From the NCBI GenBank assembly GCA_022827095.1, contig JAJDTP010000019.1, positions 62,001-126,000 on the forward strand: a stretch of DNA of 64,000 nt, read 5' to 3'. The notes beneath the pieces were generated by a model. It was given only the letters and a program-made list of their open reading frames with translations, made no database searches and was not told the DNA's origin. Both the position numbers and the translations under genes were made by a program. Positions 1 to 7,440 of this stretch are shown here, one piece after another (positions within the stretch are counted from its first letter, which is position 1; every line of letters begins with the position of its first letter). Origin of the DNA: Dehalococcoidia bacterium. GTDB taxonomy: Bacteria > Chloroflexota > Dehalococcoidia > Lucifugimonadales > UBA3495.

Positions 1-512
1 TGATGGGCGAGGTGGAAGGCCGCCGACCCGACGGGTTTGACTATGGCAACTCTCCTTACGAAGCGTCCTCGGTGGATTTCGCCGGCAAGAGCGTCGTGCA
101 GTCCACCCGCGCCGGGACTGTGGGAACGGCGGCGGCGGGAGCGGCCGGCTGTGATCCTATCTACGTCACATCCTTTGTGGTGGCTGGCGCAACCGCTCAA
201 GCGCTGTTGGCCGAGAATCCGCTGCCGGAGTGTGTCACCATTCTCGCCATGGGGGACCAGGGCGTGAACCGGTCGGACGAAGACGAGCACTGCGCGTTGT
301 ACCTGCGCAACCGTCTGGAGGGACGCAATCCCGACCCGGAGGCGCTTCGCAAGCTGATCATGTCCGGCGGCGCGACGCAGAAGTTCTTCGATGACGCGCA
401 ACCGCAGTTTCACCCCCGCGACGTGGGCCTCGCGCTGGAGGTGGACCGGTATTCCTTCGCCATGCGCGTGACCCGGGAGGACGGACTGCTGGTTGCGCGG
501 CGGACTGATTGA
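1..512 (+). CDS. comB: 2-phosphosulfolactate phosphatase, C-terminal part (partial)
   Basis: The reading frame is open from the window edge, so the true start lies upstream. The visible 170 residues match the C-terminal part of the ComB family: a Gly-Glu segment, then PDGFDYGNSPYE, then the Lys-Ser-Val-Val-Gln-Ser-Thr-Arg-Ala-Gly stretch where ComB proteins usually read vvLtTtNGt, and the acidic RSDEDEHCA motif with its conserved Glu-Asp pair. ComB is a Mg-dependent phosphatase that converts 2-phosphosulfolactate to sulfolactate in coenzyme M-type sulfonate metabolism. The next step genes are absent here, but ComD/ComE-like decarboxylase subunits lie at 40366-41422. Bacterial ComB homologues are not always tied to coenzyme M, so the physiological substrate is inference. 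Confidence 0.85.
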   Translation, partial: MGEVEGRRPDGFDYGNSPYEASSVDFAGKSVVQSTRAGTVGTAAAGAAGCDPIYVTSFVVAGATAQALLAENPLPECVTILAMGDQGVNRSDEDEHCALYLRNRLEGRNPDPEALRKLIMSGGATQKFFDDAQPQFHPRDVGLALEVDRYSFAMRVTREDGLLVARRTD

Positions 513-640
513 ATCCGGAAGATTGGTTGGAGCGCGCCGCATGATACTTTTTGTTTACGTGTTGCCAGCCACCGATCGCGCGACGCACAGCCGACCGCTG
601 CCCATGACACGCCGCACCCACGGCTTGACCGGAGCATACG

Positions 641-952
641 ATGACCGTCACAGCAGAACAGGCTAGCCAAGCCCAGGGCATCATTCTCGAGTGCCTCAAC
701 ATCCACCACCAACATCGTGTGCCCTTCCGAAAGGTTTGGACCAAGGCTGGCCAGGATTTTGACGAGGTTCCTTTTCTGGACGTTTGGGTGATCTATGACG
801 GTGAGCGCAGCAGCCTCGACACTGCCAAGCTCAACTCCTTCGACGCCTACCTTATGAAAGCCCTTCGCGACGCCGGTATCCACGCCATCCCGTCAATCTC
901 ATATGTCCCCAAGAGCGAAGCCGAGCAGATTGGCGCTCCATGGACTGGGTAG
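641..952 (+). CDS. Small protein of unknown family, partner of HEPN gene (locus 1)
   Basis: A 103-residue protein preceded by a GGAG site at about 631. I do not recognise a named family. It is clearly related to the protein at 53596-53922: both share a hydrophobic beta-strand-like stretch ending in (I/V)(Y/F)DG, then LD about six residues on, a helix, and the signature GI(H/K)xIPxxS(Y/F). It has no GSxxxG...DxD nucleotidyltransferase motif, so it is not an ordinary MNT antitoxin. Its last codons overlap the start of the HEPN reading frame by 13 nt, and the same order and overlap occur at the second locus. This suggests a translationally coupled two-gene unit, possibly toxin-antitoxin; that role is inferred only from gene order. 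Confidence 0.7.
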   Translation: MTVTAEQASQAQGIILECLNIHHQHRVPFRKVWTKAGQDFDEVPFLDVWVIYDGERSSLDTAKLNSFDAYLMKALRDAGIHAIPSISYVPKSEAEQIGAPWTG

Positions 953-1389
953 AACTGATCAGAGCCAGCCGCCTCATGGCCGGCGGGCAACCCTCGTAGG
1001 AAGCCCTGCGTCGCGCTGTCAGCACGGCATACTACGCGATGTTTCACGCGCTGGCCACCAGCAACGCCGATATCATCATAGGTCCTCGAACGCCGGCAAA
1101 CCGATCCGACTGGACTTCGACCTATCGGTCTCTTCGCCATTTCCGTGCCGAGAATCCACTCTACGGCTGGCCGCATCTCTTCAGCGCGCCGGTTCAAACT
1201 TTCGCCGTCGTCATCGCCGGGATCAAGAGACAGCGTGAGAACGCCGACTATAACCCCGATGTCAACTTTGCGCAAAACCAAGTGGCCACTTGGATCGACC
1301 GCGCAGAACGGGCCATCCTCGACTTCAACTCTTCTACCTCGCAGGAAAGGTCCATGGTTGCGATTGCAACACTTGCCGGCCAGCGATGA
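940..1389 (+). pseudogene. HEPN-domain protein interrupted by an in-frame TAG
   Basis: Reading from ATG 940 gives MDWVELIRASRLMAGGQPS, then a TAG at 997-999, then EALRRAVSTAYYAMFHAL and the rest of a HEPN domain ending with the RENADY motif and a stop at 1387. The segment after the stop aligns with the intact protein at 53126-53614 (LRRAISCAYYAIFHTL and RRHEADYDPG). The stop sits before the first core helix, where one C-to-T change would restore CAG (Gln). Internal initiation at ATG 1039 would omit the conserved (S/A)xAYYA helix, so a functional product is unlikely unless the stop is suppressed or is a sequencing error. HEPN proteins are often RNases paired with an antitoxin. Confidence 0.75.
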
Positions 1390-1571
1390 TCGGGCCGCTC
1401 TTTATTTGCCATTAGGTAGAGCGTATTCACATCCCACACACGTCGAACTGGAAAGGGTATCTGGCATACCGGGACCGATGAGGGCGGGCAGATACGCCGA
1501 AACCCGCCGGAGCCTTTCTATGCGCCAAATCCATTGGTTGGGGTTCAATAAGCGCGTTTTATACGCTTTCT

Positions 1572-2429
1572 ATGAATCCTGCCAATATCGAACCCTGGCT
1601 CAATCAGATCCACTGCGACGACTGCCTTTCGGCCATGGGCCGGATGCCGTCGGAGTCGGTGAACCTCGTGGTCACCTCGCCGCCGTACAACCTGCTGAAC
1701 AGCAGCGGCAACGGGATGAAAAACGGCAACGGCGGCAAGTGGTCGCGCGCCACGCTGATGCTGCAACGGGGATACGCCAAGCACGGCGACAGTATGCCCC
1801 ACGGGGACTACGTGGAATGGCAGCGGGAGTGTCTGCGGGAGATGCTGCGCGTGCTCACTCCCGACGGGGCGATTTTCTACAACCACAAGTGGCGCGTGCA
1901 GCGCGGCCTGTTGCAGGACCGGGCGGACATCATGGACGGGTTTCCCGTCCGGCAGATCATCATCTGGCAACGCTCGGGAGGGTTCAACCACAACCCGGGG
2001 TACTTTCTGCCCACGTACGAGGTGGTCTACCTGGTTGCCAACCCTGAATTCAAACTGGCGCCCAAGGCCGGCGGCATCGGCGACGTATGGCGGATTCGAC
2101 AGGACCGGGGCAACCCGCATCCCGCGTCCTTCCCGGTGGAACTAGCTCGACGAGCCATCGCCGCCACCACCGCCGAGGTCGTGCTCGACCCGTTCATCGG
2201 CAGCGGCACCACGGCCATCGCCGCCCTGATGGAAGAGCGCCAGTACGTGGGCATCGACCTTTCCGACGAGTACTGCCGGCTGGCTCGGGAGCGGATAGCG
2301 GTCGCAGTTCCGGAACTGACGAGGTCTGCGGGCGAACACGGACCCGACCAACCCGCCCCGCCCTCGGCGCTCGAAGTGCGTGAAATGTTGCAGCGGTCGG
2401 CAGCCGAGAGGGAGTCCGCACAACGCTAG
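1572..2429 (+). CDS. DNA methyltransferase (N4-cytosine/N6-adenine, type II beta class)
   Basis: A 285-residue amino-methyltransferase. The catalytic motif IV, TSPPYNL, is at residues 35-41. The AdoMet-binding motif, VVLDPFIGSGTT, comes later at about residues 203-214 and is followed by YVGIDLSDEYC. This order (catalytic before cofactor motif) is the beta class, which contains N4-cytosine and N6-adenine enzymes. No restriction endonuclease or specificity gene adjoins it, so it looks like an orphan methylase with a regulatory or protective role. The McrBC genes at 31418-34005 act on modified DNA but are 29 kb away. Which base is methylated and at which site cannot be read from the sequence. 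Confidence 0.9.
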   Translation: MNPANIEPWLNQIHCDDCLSAMGRMPSESVNLVVTSPPYNLLNSSGNGMKNGNGGKWSRATLMLQRGYAKHGDSMPHGDYVEWQRECLREMLRVLTPDGAIFYNHKWRVQRGLLQDRADIMDGFPVRQIIIWQRSGGFNHNPGYFLPTYEVVYLVANPEFKLAPKAGGIGDVWRIRQDRGNPHPASFPVELARRAIAATTAEVVLDPFIGSGTTAIAALMEERQYVGIDLSDEYCRLARERIAVAVPELTRSAGEHGPDQPAPPSALEVREMLQRSAAERESAQR

Positions 2430-2531
2430 TTCCCCGCTCCTGGCTGTGTCGCGGCGGTTGGAGTGGCAGTAACTCCCTTGATGGCAAATCCTGCGGTAAG
2501 ATGACGGTATCCGATACTGGAGTCGACCGCC

Positions 2532-4889
2532 ATGACGATCACCGCCGCCAACCCCGCCGCCCTAACCGCCCACGATCTGAAAAATGCGATCCCGCCCCTG
2601 GACGGCGTGCAAAACCTGCCGGGCCTGCAAGCCGACGTGCAAGTCTGGCGCGACCAGTGGGGCATCCCCCACGTGCGCACGGCCAACGAACATGACGCCT
2701 GGTTCGCCCAGGGGTTCGTCACGGCTCAGGATCGTCTGTGGGCCATGGAGTTTGATCGCCTGCGGGCCGTGGGTCGCTGGGCCGAGGCGACTGGCGAGTC
2801 TGCCGTGGGGCAGGACATGCAGATGCGTCGGCACCGGTTGGAGGATGCGGCCCGAGCCGATTGCGAGGCGGCCGGCCCCCGGGCCAAGGCCATGCTTGAA
2901 GCTTACGCGGCCGGCGTCAACGCCTTCATCAATAGTGACGCGCCACTACCGGCGGAGTACGCCATCGCCGGCATCGAACCGGAGCCTTGGGAGCCCTGGC
3001 ACAGCCTGGCCATCTACAAGGTGCGGCACATCTTAATGGGCGTGTTCGAGACCAAGGCGTGGCGGGCGCGGCTGGTGAAGGCTTTGGGCGCGGAGCGGGC
3101 CGCCGCGCTATTCCCGTCCTACCCGCCGGGCCAGCCTGTGATCATCCCGACCGGCGCCGATTACGACGGCGCGGTGGATTTCGGGCTGGAGCAACTGCTC
3201 GAACACGCCGCCAACCTCAACCTTATCGGTGAAATGGACAGCGGATCAAACTCGTGGGCAATCGGGCCGGAGCGGACCGCCACCGGCAAGGGCCTGCTGG
3301 CCGGAGACAGCCACCGTGGCCTGGATACGCCCAGCGTTTATTACCAGAACCACCTGGCCTGCGACGCTTTCGACGTGGTGGGTAACTCCTTCGCCGGCGT
3401 GCCTGGATTTCCGCACTTTGGGCACAACCGGTGGGTCGCCTGGTGCGTCACGCACACCGCGGCCGACTACCAGGACCTGTACATCGAGCTGTTCAACGAC
3501 GCCGACCCGTCGCTCTACCAGCACCAGGAGGACTGGTACAACGCCGACGTGCGCGATGAGGTCATTAAGGTCAAGGACGGCGAGGATGTTCATATGCGCA
3601 CCTGGGCGACGCATCACGGCCCGGTGGTAGGAGGCGACCCGATGTCAGGCTACGGCCTGGCCCTGCGCTACACGGCCGGCGACGGCGGCGACCCGTGGAC
3701 CGACATCCTGCCGGCCATGCTGGAGGCCACCAGCGTGGAAGCCTTGGCCGACACCATGGCCGGTTGGGTTGACCCGGTGAACAACTTCGTGATGGCCGAC
3801 GTGCACGGCAACATCGGATACCAGTGTCGGGGCGAGATCCCCCGCCGACCGGGGGACGCACCGGCTCCGCTGCCGGTTCCCGGATGGGATGGCGAGCACG
3901 AATGGCAGGGCAGCATTCCATTCAAGGAGATGCCGCGTTACATCAATCCGTCCCAGGGCTACATCGTGACCGCCAACAACCGGCCCGTGGGAGCGGATTA
4001 TCCATATTACATCTCGATGGACTTCGCGCCCGGCTATCGCGCGATGCGTGTCACCCACGGCGTGGAAAGTATATCCAATGCGGCCGCTGCGGACATGGGC
4101 CGCATCCATGCCGAGCGCGTGTCGATACCGGCGCAGTCCTACGTCGAGGCGTTGAAGAATCTGGATGCGCCCGATGGTCCAGCCATTGCGGCGGCGTTGA
4201 AGAGGCTGCAGGGTTGGTCAGGCAGCATCGACCCGGGCGCGGTCGAGCCGACCATCTACGGCGCCATGCGCGACGCGCTGCTGTGGCGTTTGCTCAAGCA
4301 CAACATCGGCGAGGACCTGGCGGCCATGGGCTGGCAGCCGGCCGACCGTGGGCGCGGCGTGTTCCTGAACCGCTTCAAGAACCTGATGGCCGATGCCATT
4401 GCCTCCGGCGACACCGACCTGCTGCCCGATGGCGAAGACTGGAACGGTGCGCTGACCACAGCCTTGCAGGAGGCGGTGCGCACGCTGACGGCAAGGCTCG
4501 GCTCGGACATGGACGGCTGGCGATGGGACCGGGTACACCGGGCGCGGCCGCAGCATCCGCTGTCCATGGCGATGCCAGCGCTGAGCGGCCTGCTGGACCC
4601 GCCGGAAATACCCACCGGCGGCGACGGCGACACTCCGTGGGCCGGCTCCTATGCGCCGGGCGATCTCGCAACGGTAGGCGGGCTCTCGGTGTTCCGCTAT
4701 GCCTACGACCCGGCCGACTGGAACCGCTCGCTGTGGGCGGTGCCGCTGGGAGCCTCGGGTCATCCGGCCAGCCCGCATTACGCCGACCAGTCGCACATGT
4801 GGAGCAAGGTGCGCATGGCGCCGATGCTTTACGACTGGGAACGGATCAAAGACGGGGCGGAGGCGGAGCAGAGGCTGCGGGCGGAGTAG
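2532..4889 (+). CDS. Penicillin acylase family protein
   Basis: A 785-residue N-terminal nucleophile amidohydrolase precursor of the penicillin G acylase / acyl-homoserine-lactone acylase family. The alpha part has the family motif DQWGIPHVRT (about residues 41-50) and AQDRLWAMEFDRL. The autocatalytic processing site is Gly238-Ser239-Asn-Ser-Trp, Ser239 becoming the N-terminal nucleophile of the beta chain. ITANNRP-like VTANNRP supplies the usual oxyanion Asn region. Length matches the family (about 750-850). I see no signal peptide at the N-terminus, unlike the classical periplasmic members, so it may be cytoplasmic. Substrate (beta-lactam, N-acyl homoserine lactone or other amide) cannot be predicted. 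Confidence 0.92.
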   Translation: MTITAANPAALTAHDLKNAIPPLDGVQNLPGLQADVQVWRDQWGIPHVRTANEHDAWFAQGFVTAQDRLWAMEFDRLRAVGRWAEATGESAVGQDMQMRRHRLEDAARADCEAAGPRAKAMLEAYAAGVNAFINSDAPLPAEYAIAGIEPEPWEPWHSLAIYKVRHILMGVFETKAWRARLVKALGAERAAALFPSYPPGQPVIIPTGADYDGAVDFGLEQLLEHAANLNLIGEMDSGSNSWAIGPERTATGKGLLAGDSHRGLDTPSVYYQNHLACDAFDVVGNSFAGVPGFPHFGHNRWVAWCVTHTAADYQDLYIELFNDADPSLYQHQEDWYNADVRDEVIKVKDGEDVHMRTWATHHGPVVGGDPMSGYGLALRYTAGDGGDPWTDILPAMLEATSVEALADTMAGWVDPVNNFVMADVHGNIGYQCRGEIPRRPGDAPAPLPVPGWDGEHEWQGSIPFKEMPRYINPSQGYIVTANNRPVGADYPYYISMDFAPGYRAMRVTHGVESISNAAAADMGRIHAERVSIPAQSYVEALKNLDAPDGPAIAAALKRLQGWSGSIDPGAVEPTIYGAMRDALLWRLLKHNIGEDLAAMGWQPADRGRGVFLNRFKNLMADAIASGDTDLLPDGEDWNGALTTALQEAVRTLTARLGSDMDGWRWDRVHRARPQHPLSMAMPALSGLLDPPEIPTGGDGDTPWAGSYAPGDLATVGGLSVFRYAYDPADWNRSLWAVPLGASGHPASPHYADQSHMWSKVRMAPMLYDWERIKDGAEAEQRLRAE

Positions 4890-4916
4890 CTCCGCAGCCT
4901 CGAAACTGCCGGAGGG

Positions 4917-5927
4917 CTATTCCTCCCGTAGGTGCGGCGCGACGCGGTCGGCGAAGAGTTCCAGGTTGGCGATGCCGTCTTCCAGGGGCATGCCGGGCCA
5001 CATCATGCGGAAGCAGCCGTGGGACATGCCAAGCGCGCGGTAGCGGGATAGCTCCTCGACCACCTCGTCGGGGTCGCCGATGACGAAACGGTCGCGGGCC
5101 AGGTCCTCGAAGGGCTCGCGGAAGTTCTCGTCGCCGGGCAGGGCCTTGTCCTGGCCCCACTGGGCGTAGGCCTCGTACTTGCCGCCCAGGTAGGGCGCGG
5201 CGTTGGCGAAGGCTTCCTCGTGGGTGCGGCCGACGAAGACCTCCCGACCCAGGGGCAGTCGGTCGGGCGCGCCCGAGTTGGCGGCGCCGGCGGCCTCGTG
5301 GTACATCTCCACCTGCTGGCTGATGGTATCGAACTTCGCGTGGGGGTTCACGTACCAGGTGTAACCCATACGGGCGGCCCGGGTGATGGCGGCATCGCTG
5401 TTGGCGGCCACCCACACCGGCGGGTGGGGCTGCTGCACCGGGCGCAGCATGAGCTGAGCGTCCTGAAGCCGGAAGTACTGGCCCTCGTAATTCACCTTCT
5501 CGCCGGACCACAGGAGGCGCATGGCCTCCAGGCATTCAAGATAGCGGCTCACCCGCGTGCGCCGGGGCACGCCGAAGTTGTCGTACTCCTCGTCCCGGTA
5601 GCCCAGCGCTGCGCTCAGCGTGAAGTTGCCGCCGGTGATCACGTCCATGGTGGCCACGCGCTCCGCCAGGTCCACCGGATGATGCAGCGGCACCAGCATG
5701 GTTGCCACCAGTCCCATGCCACGGGCCTCGGCGGAGATGCGGGCCAGCAGCGGCATCGTCTGCAACTGCTGGTAGGGGTCGGTCAGGTAGTGCTGCCCCT
5801 GGTAGACCATGTCGAAGCCCAGGTCCCGCGCTGCGCCCACGTAGGAGCAGATGTCGGCGAAGGCTTGTTGCATGTCGGCGCCGGCCGGCTGCTGGGTGAT
5901 GGCGGAAAGGGATACTCCGAATTTCAT
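4917..5927 (-). CDS. LLM-class flavin-dependent oxidoreductase
   Basis: A 336-residue luciferase-like monooxygenase fold protein. It starts MKFGVSLSA, preceded by a GAGG site. Family signatures include the AARDLGFDMVYQGQHYL segment, the MLVPLHHPVDLAERVATMDVITGG stretch and the VWVAANSDAAITRAARMGY segment where FMN or F420 phosphate contacts usually lie. Such enzymes use FMNH2 or F420 and are abundant in SAR202-type Chloroflexota, where they are thought to oxidise recalcitrant organics; this is family knowledge, not read here. It converges with the acylase gene (27 nt between stops). Cofactor and substrate are unknown. Confidence 0.9.
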   Translation of the reverse strand: MKFGVSLSAITQQPAGADMQQAFADICSYVGAARDLGFDMVYQGQHYLTDPYQQLQTMPLLARISAEARGMGLVATMLVPLHHPVDLAERVATMDVITGGNFTLSAALGYRDEEYDNFGVPRRTRVSRYLECLEAMRLLWSGEKVNYEGQYFRLQDAQLMLRPVQQPHPPVWVAANSDAAITRAARMGYTWYVNPHAKFDTISQQVEMYHEAAGAANSGAPDRLPLGREVFVGRTHEEAFANAAPYLGGKYEAYAQWGQDKALPGDENFREPFEDLARDRFVIGDPDEVVEELSRYRALGMSHGCFRMMWPGMPLEDGIANLELFADRVAPHLREE

Positions 5928-6009
5928 TGCGGTACCTCGGTCGGGGTCGGACGTCTGACGCGTAAGCAGCAGCGTCAGGTTGGTCTGGTGGATGCAGCTG
6001 CCATCGCGC

Positions 6010-6037
6010 GTAGGGGCGAATGATCATTCGCCCCTAC
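6010..6037. repeat. Perfect 28-bp palindrome, copy 1 of 4
   Basis: A half-site GTAGGGGCGAATGA is followed directly by its exact reverse complement. Related palindromes with the core TAGGGGCGAA/TTCGCCCCTA occur at 19060-19087, 24195-24222 and 44237-44268, all in intergenic DNA. This copy lies between the end of cinA and the start of the flavin oxidoreductase gene. It could act as a transcript-stabilising hairpin, a terminator without a U-run, or be a non-autonomous REP-like element. Confidence 0.85.
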
Positions 6038-6074
6038 ATTGGGTACTCAGGCCACAATGGAGAAACTACACGAT

Positions 6075-6545
6075 CTATCCGGCCAGCTCCCGGCCGAGCA
6101 GGTCGATGGCGGCCCGCACGGCGCCGTGCTTGGTGGCGTCGCGGTCGCCGCCCACGCGGATCTCGATGGCGGCGTCCTCACCGTCCTTCACGGCCAACCC
6201 GATCCAGAAGGTGCCGATGGGCAGACCGCTGCGGCCCGCCGCCGGGCCGGTTACGCCGGTGGTCGAAAGGGCGTAGTCGGTGCCGGTCAGTTCCAGCGCG
6301 CCGCGGGCCATGGCAATAGCCATTTCCCGGCTGACGCTGCCGGCGGTCTCATAGAGCTCGTCGGGCACGCCGAGGATCTTCTCCTTCAGCCCGCCGGTGT
6401 AGGCGACCACGCCGCCCGGGAAGAACCGGGACGCGCCCGGGATAGTGCCCAGCGTGTAGCCGAGCAGGCCGTTGGTGCAGGCCTCGGCCACGGACACGGT
6501 CTGTCCGCGCTCCAAGAGTATCTCTGCCACCTGTGCTACTTCCAC
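6075..6545 (-). CDS. CinA C-terminal domain protein (nicotinamide-nucleotide amidohydrolase family)
   Basis: A 156-residue stand-alone CinA-C/PncC-type protein starting at GTG 6545 behind an AGGAGG site. Conserved blocks are VAEACTNGLLGY, the GGVVAYTGGLKEKILGV segment with the conserved Lys, and TGVTGPAAGRSGLPIGT. The family hydrolyses nicotinamide mononucleotide to nicotinic acid mononucleotide in pyridine nucleotide salvage. The usual AES(C/L)TGG motif reads AEACTNG here, so the conserved Ser is Ala and the first Gly is Asn; activity may be altered or lost. It lacks the N-terminal MoaB-like domain of full CinA. Confidence 0.85.
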   Translation of the reverse strand: MEVAQVAEILLERGQTVSVAEACTNGLLGYTLGTIPGASRFFPGGVVAYTGGLKEKILGVPDELYETAGSVSREMAIAMARGALELTGTDYALSTTGVTGPAAGRSGLPIGTFWIGLAVKDGEDAAIEIRVGGDRDATKHGAVRAAIDLLGRELAG

Positions 6546-6572
6546 GATGCTGCCTCCTGAATGTGTGGGGCG

Positions 6573-6896
6573 CTAGACGTCCATCATCTTATCGGGCGAC
6601 ATCAGCTCCCAGAATTCGATGCGGTTGCTCTCCACCAGCGGTCTGATCTGTCCACCTACTTCCAGGGCGGCCGGAGGCAGTTGATTGTCACCGCGCATGG
6701 GCGACATCAGGGCCTCATCGGTCCATTCGAGGATGACCACGTCCTGTTCCGCCGGAGTGGTGGCGCCGTTGAAATAGACCCGGAACTCGCTGCGCTGACC
6801 GGCGTCGTGGTAGATCTGGGCCTGCTTCTGGAGCAGGCTGGCCACGCGCCGCGCCTCGCCGGGCTTGGTCTTGAAAATTCGCCTCAGTACGTACAT
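6573..6896 (-). CDS. Small dimeric alpha/beta-barrel-like protein
   Basis: I place the start at Met 6896 (MYVLRRIFKTKPGEA) because AGGAG stands a few bases upstream; an upstream in-frame start would add 11 residues without a ribosome site. The 107-residue protein has the pattern of ABM/EthD-like ferredoxin-fold proteins: a first beta strand, a long helix rich in Arg/Gln (RRVASLLQKQAQIYHDAG), then strands (EFRVYFNGA, DVVILEWTD). Members are small oxygenases or stress proteins, but no catalytic residue can be assigned. It lies 27 nt downstream of the cinA start on the same strand order, so co-transcription is possible. Confidence 0.6.
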   Translation of the reverse strand: MYVLRRIFKTKPGEARRVASLLQKQAQIYHDAGQRSEFRVYFNGATTPAEQDVVILEWTDEALMSPMRGDNQLPPAALEVGGQIRPLVESNRIEFWELMSPDKMMDV

Positions 6897-6947
6897 GCTC
6901 TTCTCCTTTTGACAGTTTTCAATTTGCATGGAGCTGGCCCGGTTGAT

Positions 6948-7337
6948 TCAGGCGTCCGCTTCATAATCGTTGACCAGCGCCACCAGTCGGTTCACAAAGC
7001 GGTGGACGATAGGCCGGTCGGCTGTGATCTCATAGTCCTCCATCTCATCGTGAAAGAAGTTCTTGTGGAACTTTTCCGCAGCGACGAATCCGGCGGACAG
7101 AAAAGGATCATCGTAGACGTCGGCGAGACGGATGGTCGCGTTTTTGGTGGAGCGGTGGCTGCGATATTGCCAACCACGCTGCTTGGCGGCAGCGATAACG
7201 GCTTGTGTGGCCGCGCCATAGAGTTTTTCCGAGCCTTGTCGACGGTCTCCCGAGTCGAATTCACGGTCCGACTGTGCCAGGAAGGCAACGGCCTGTTCGA
7301 CGCATTGGGCGACGGCATCGTCTCCGGCAGTAGCCAT
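6948..7337 (-). CDS. PaREP1/HEPN-like helical protein
   Basis: A 129-residue all-helical protein behind an AAGGAGG site. It matches the PaREP1/DUF5618-type HEPN-like pattern: GDRRQGSEKLYGAATQAV, AAAKQRGWQYRSH, then a helix ending in EKFHKNFFHDEM. The protein at 47771-48121 has the same blocks (QASEKGWGAAAQML, AERRGWDHKCH, LHTNFYED), so the two are paralogues. Members frequently sit next to nucleotidyltransferases, but none adjoins this gene. The role is unknown; a nucleic-acid-related or toxin-antitoxin function would be inference. Confidence 0.7.
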   Translation of the reverse strand: MATAGDDAVAQCVEQAVAFLAQSDREFDSGDRRQGSEKLYGAATQAVIAAAKQRGWQYRSHRSTKNATIRLADVYDDPFLSAGFVAAEKFHKNFFHDEMEDYEITADRPIVHRFVNRLVALVNDYEADA

Positions 7338-7440
7338 CGTCGCCTCCTTGTGAAAATGATAGCTGGTGTATCAGCGCGAATATCATACCCGAATTTCTGG
7401 CCGGCAGACGGCCGGCCAAAGCGGCGGTGACCGCAAGCGG

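Noticed and set aside
997-999. TAG in the HEPN gene as pyrrolysine
   Set aside because: There is no pylT-like sequence or methylamine methyltransferase context, and the homologue has an ordinary residue nearby. A nonsense mutation is simpler.
3824-5083. A 419-residue plus-strand frame overlapping the acylase
   Set aside because: Runs through the acylase and antisense to the next gene with Arg/Gly/Ala-rich content; the acylase frame has all family motifs.
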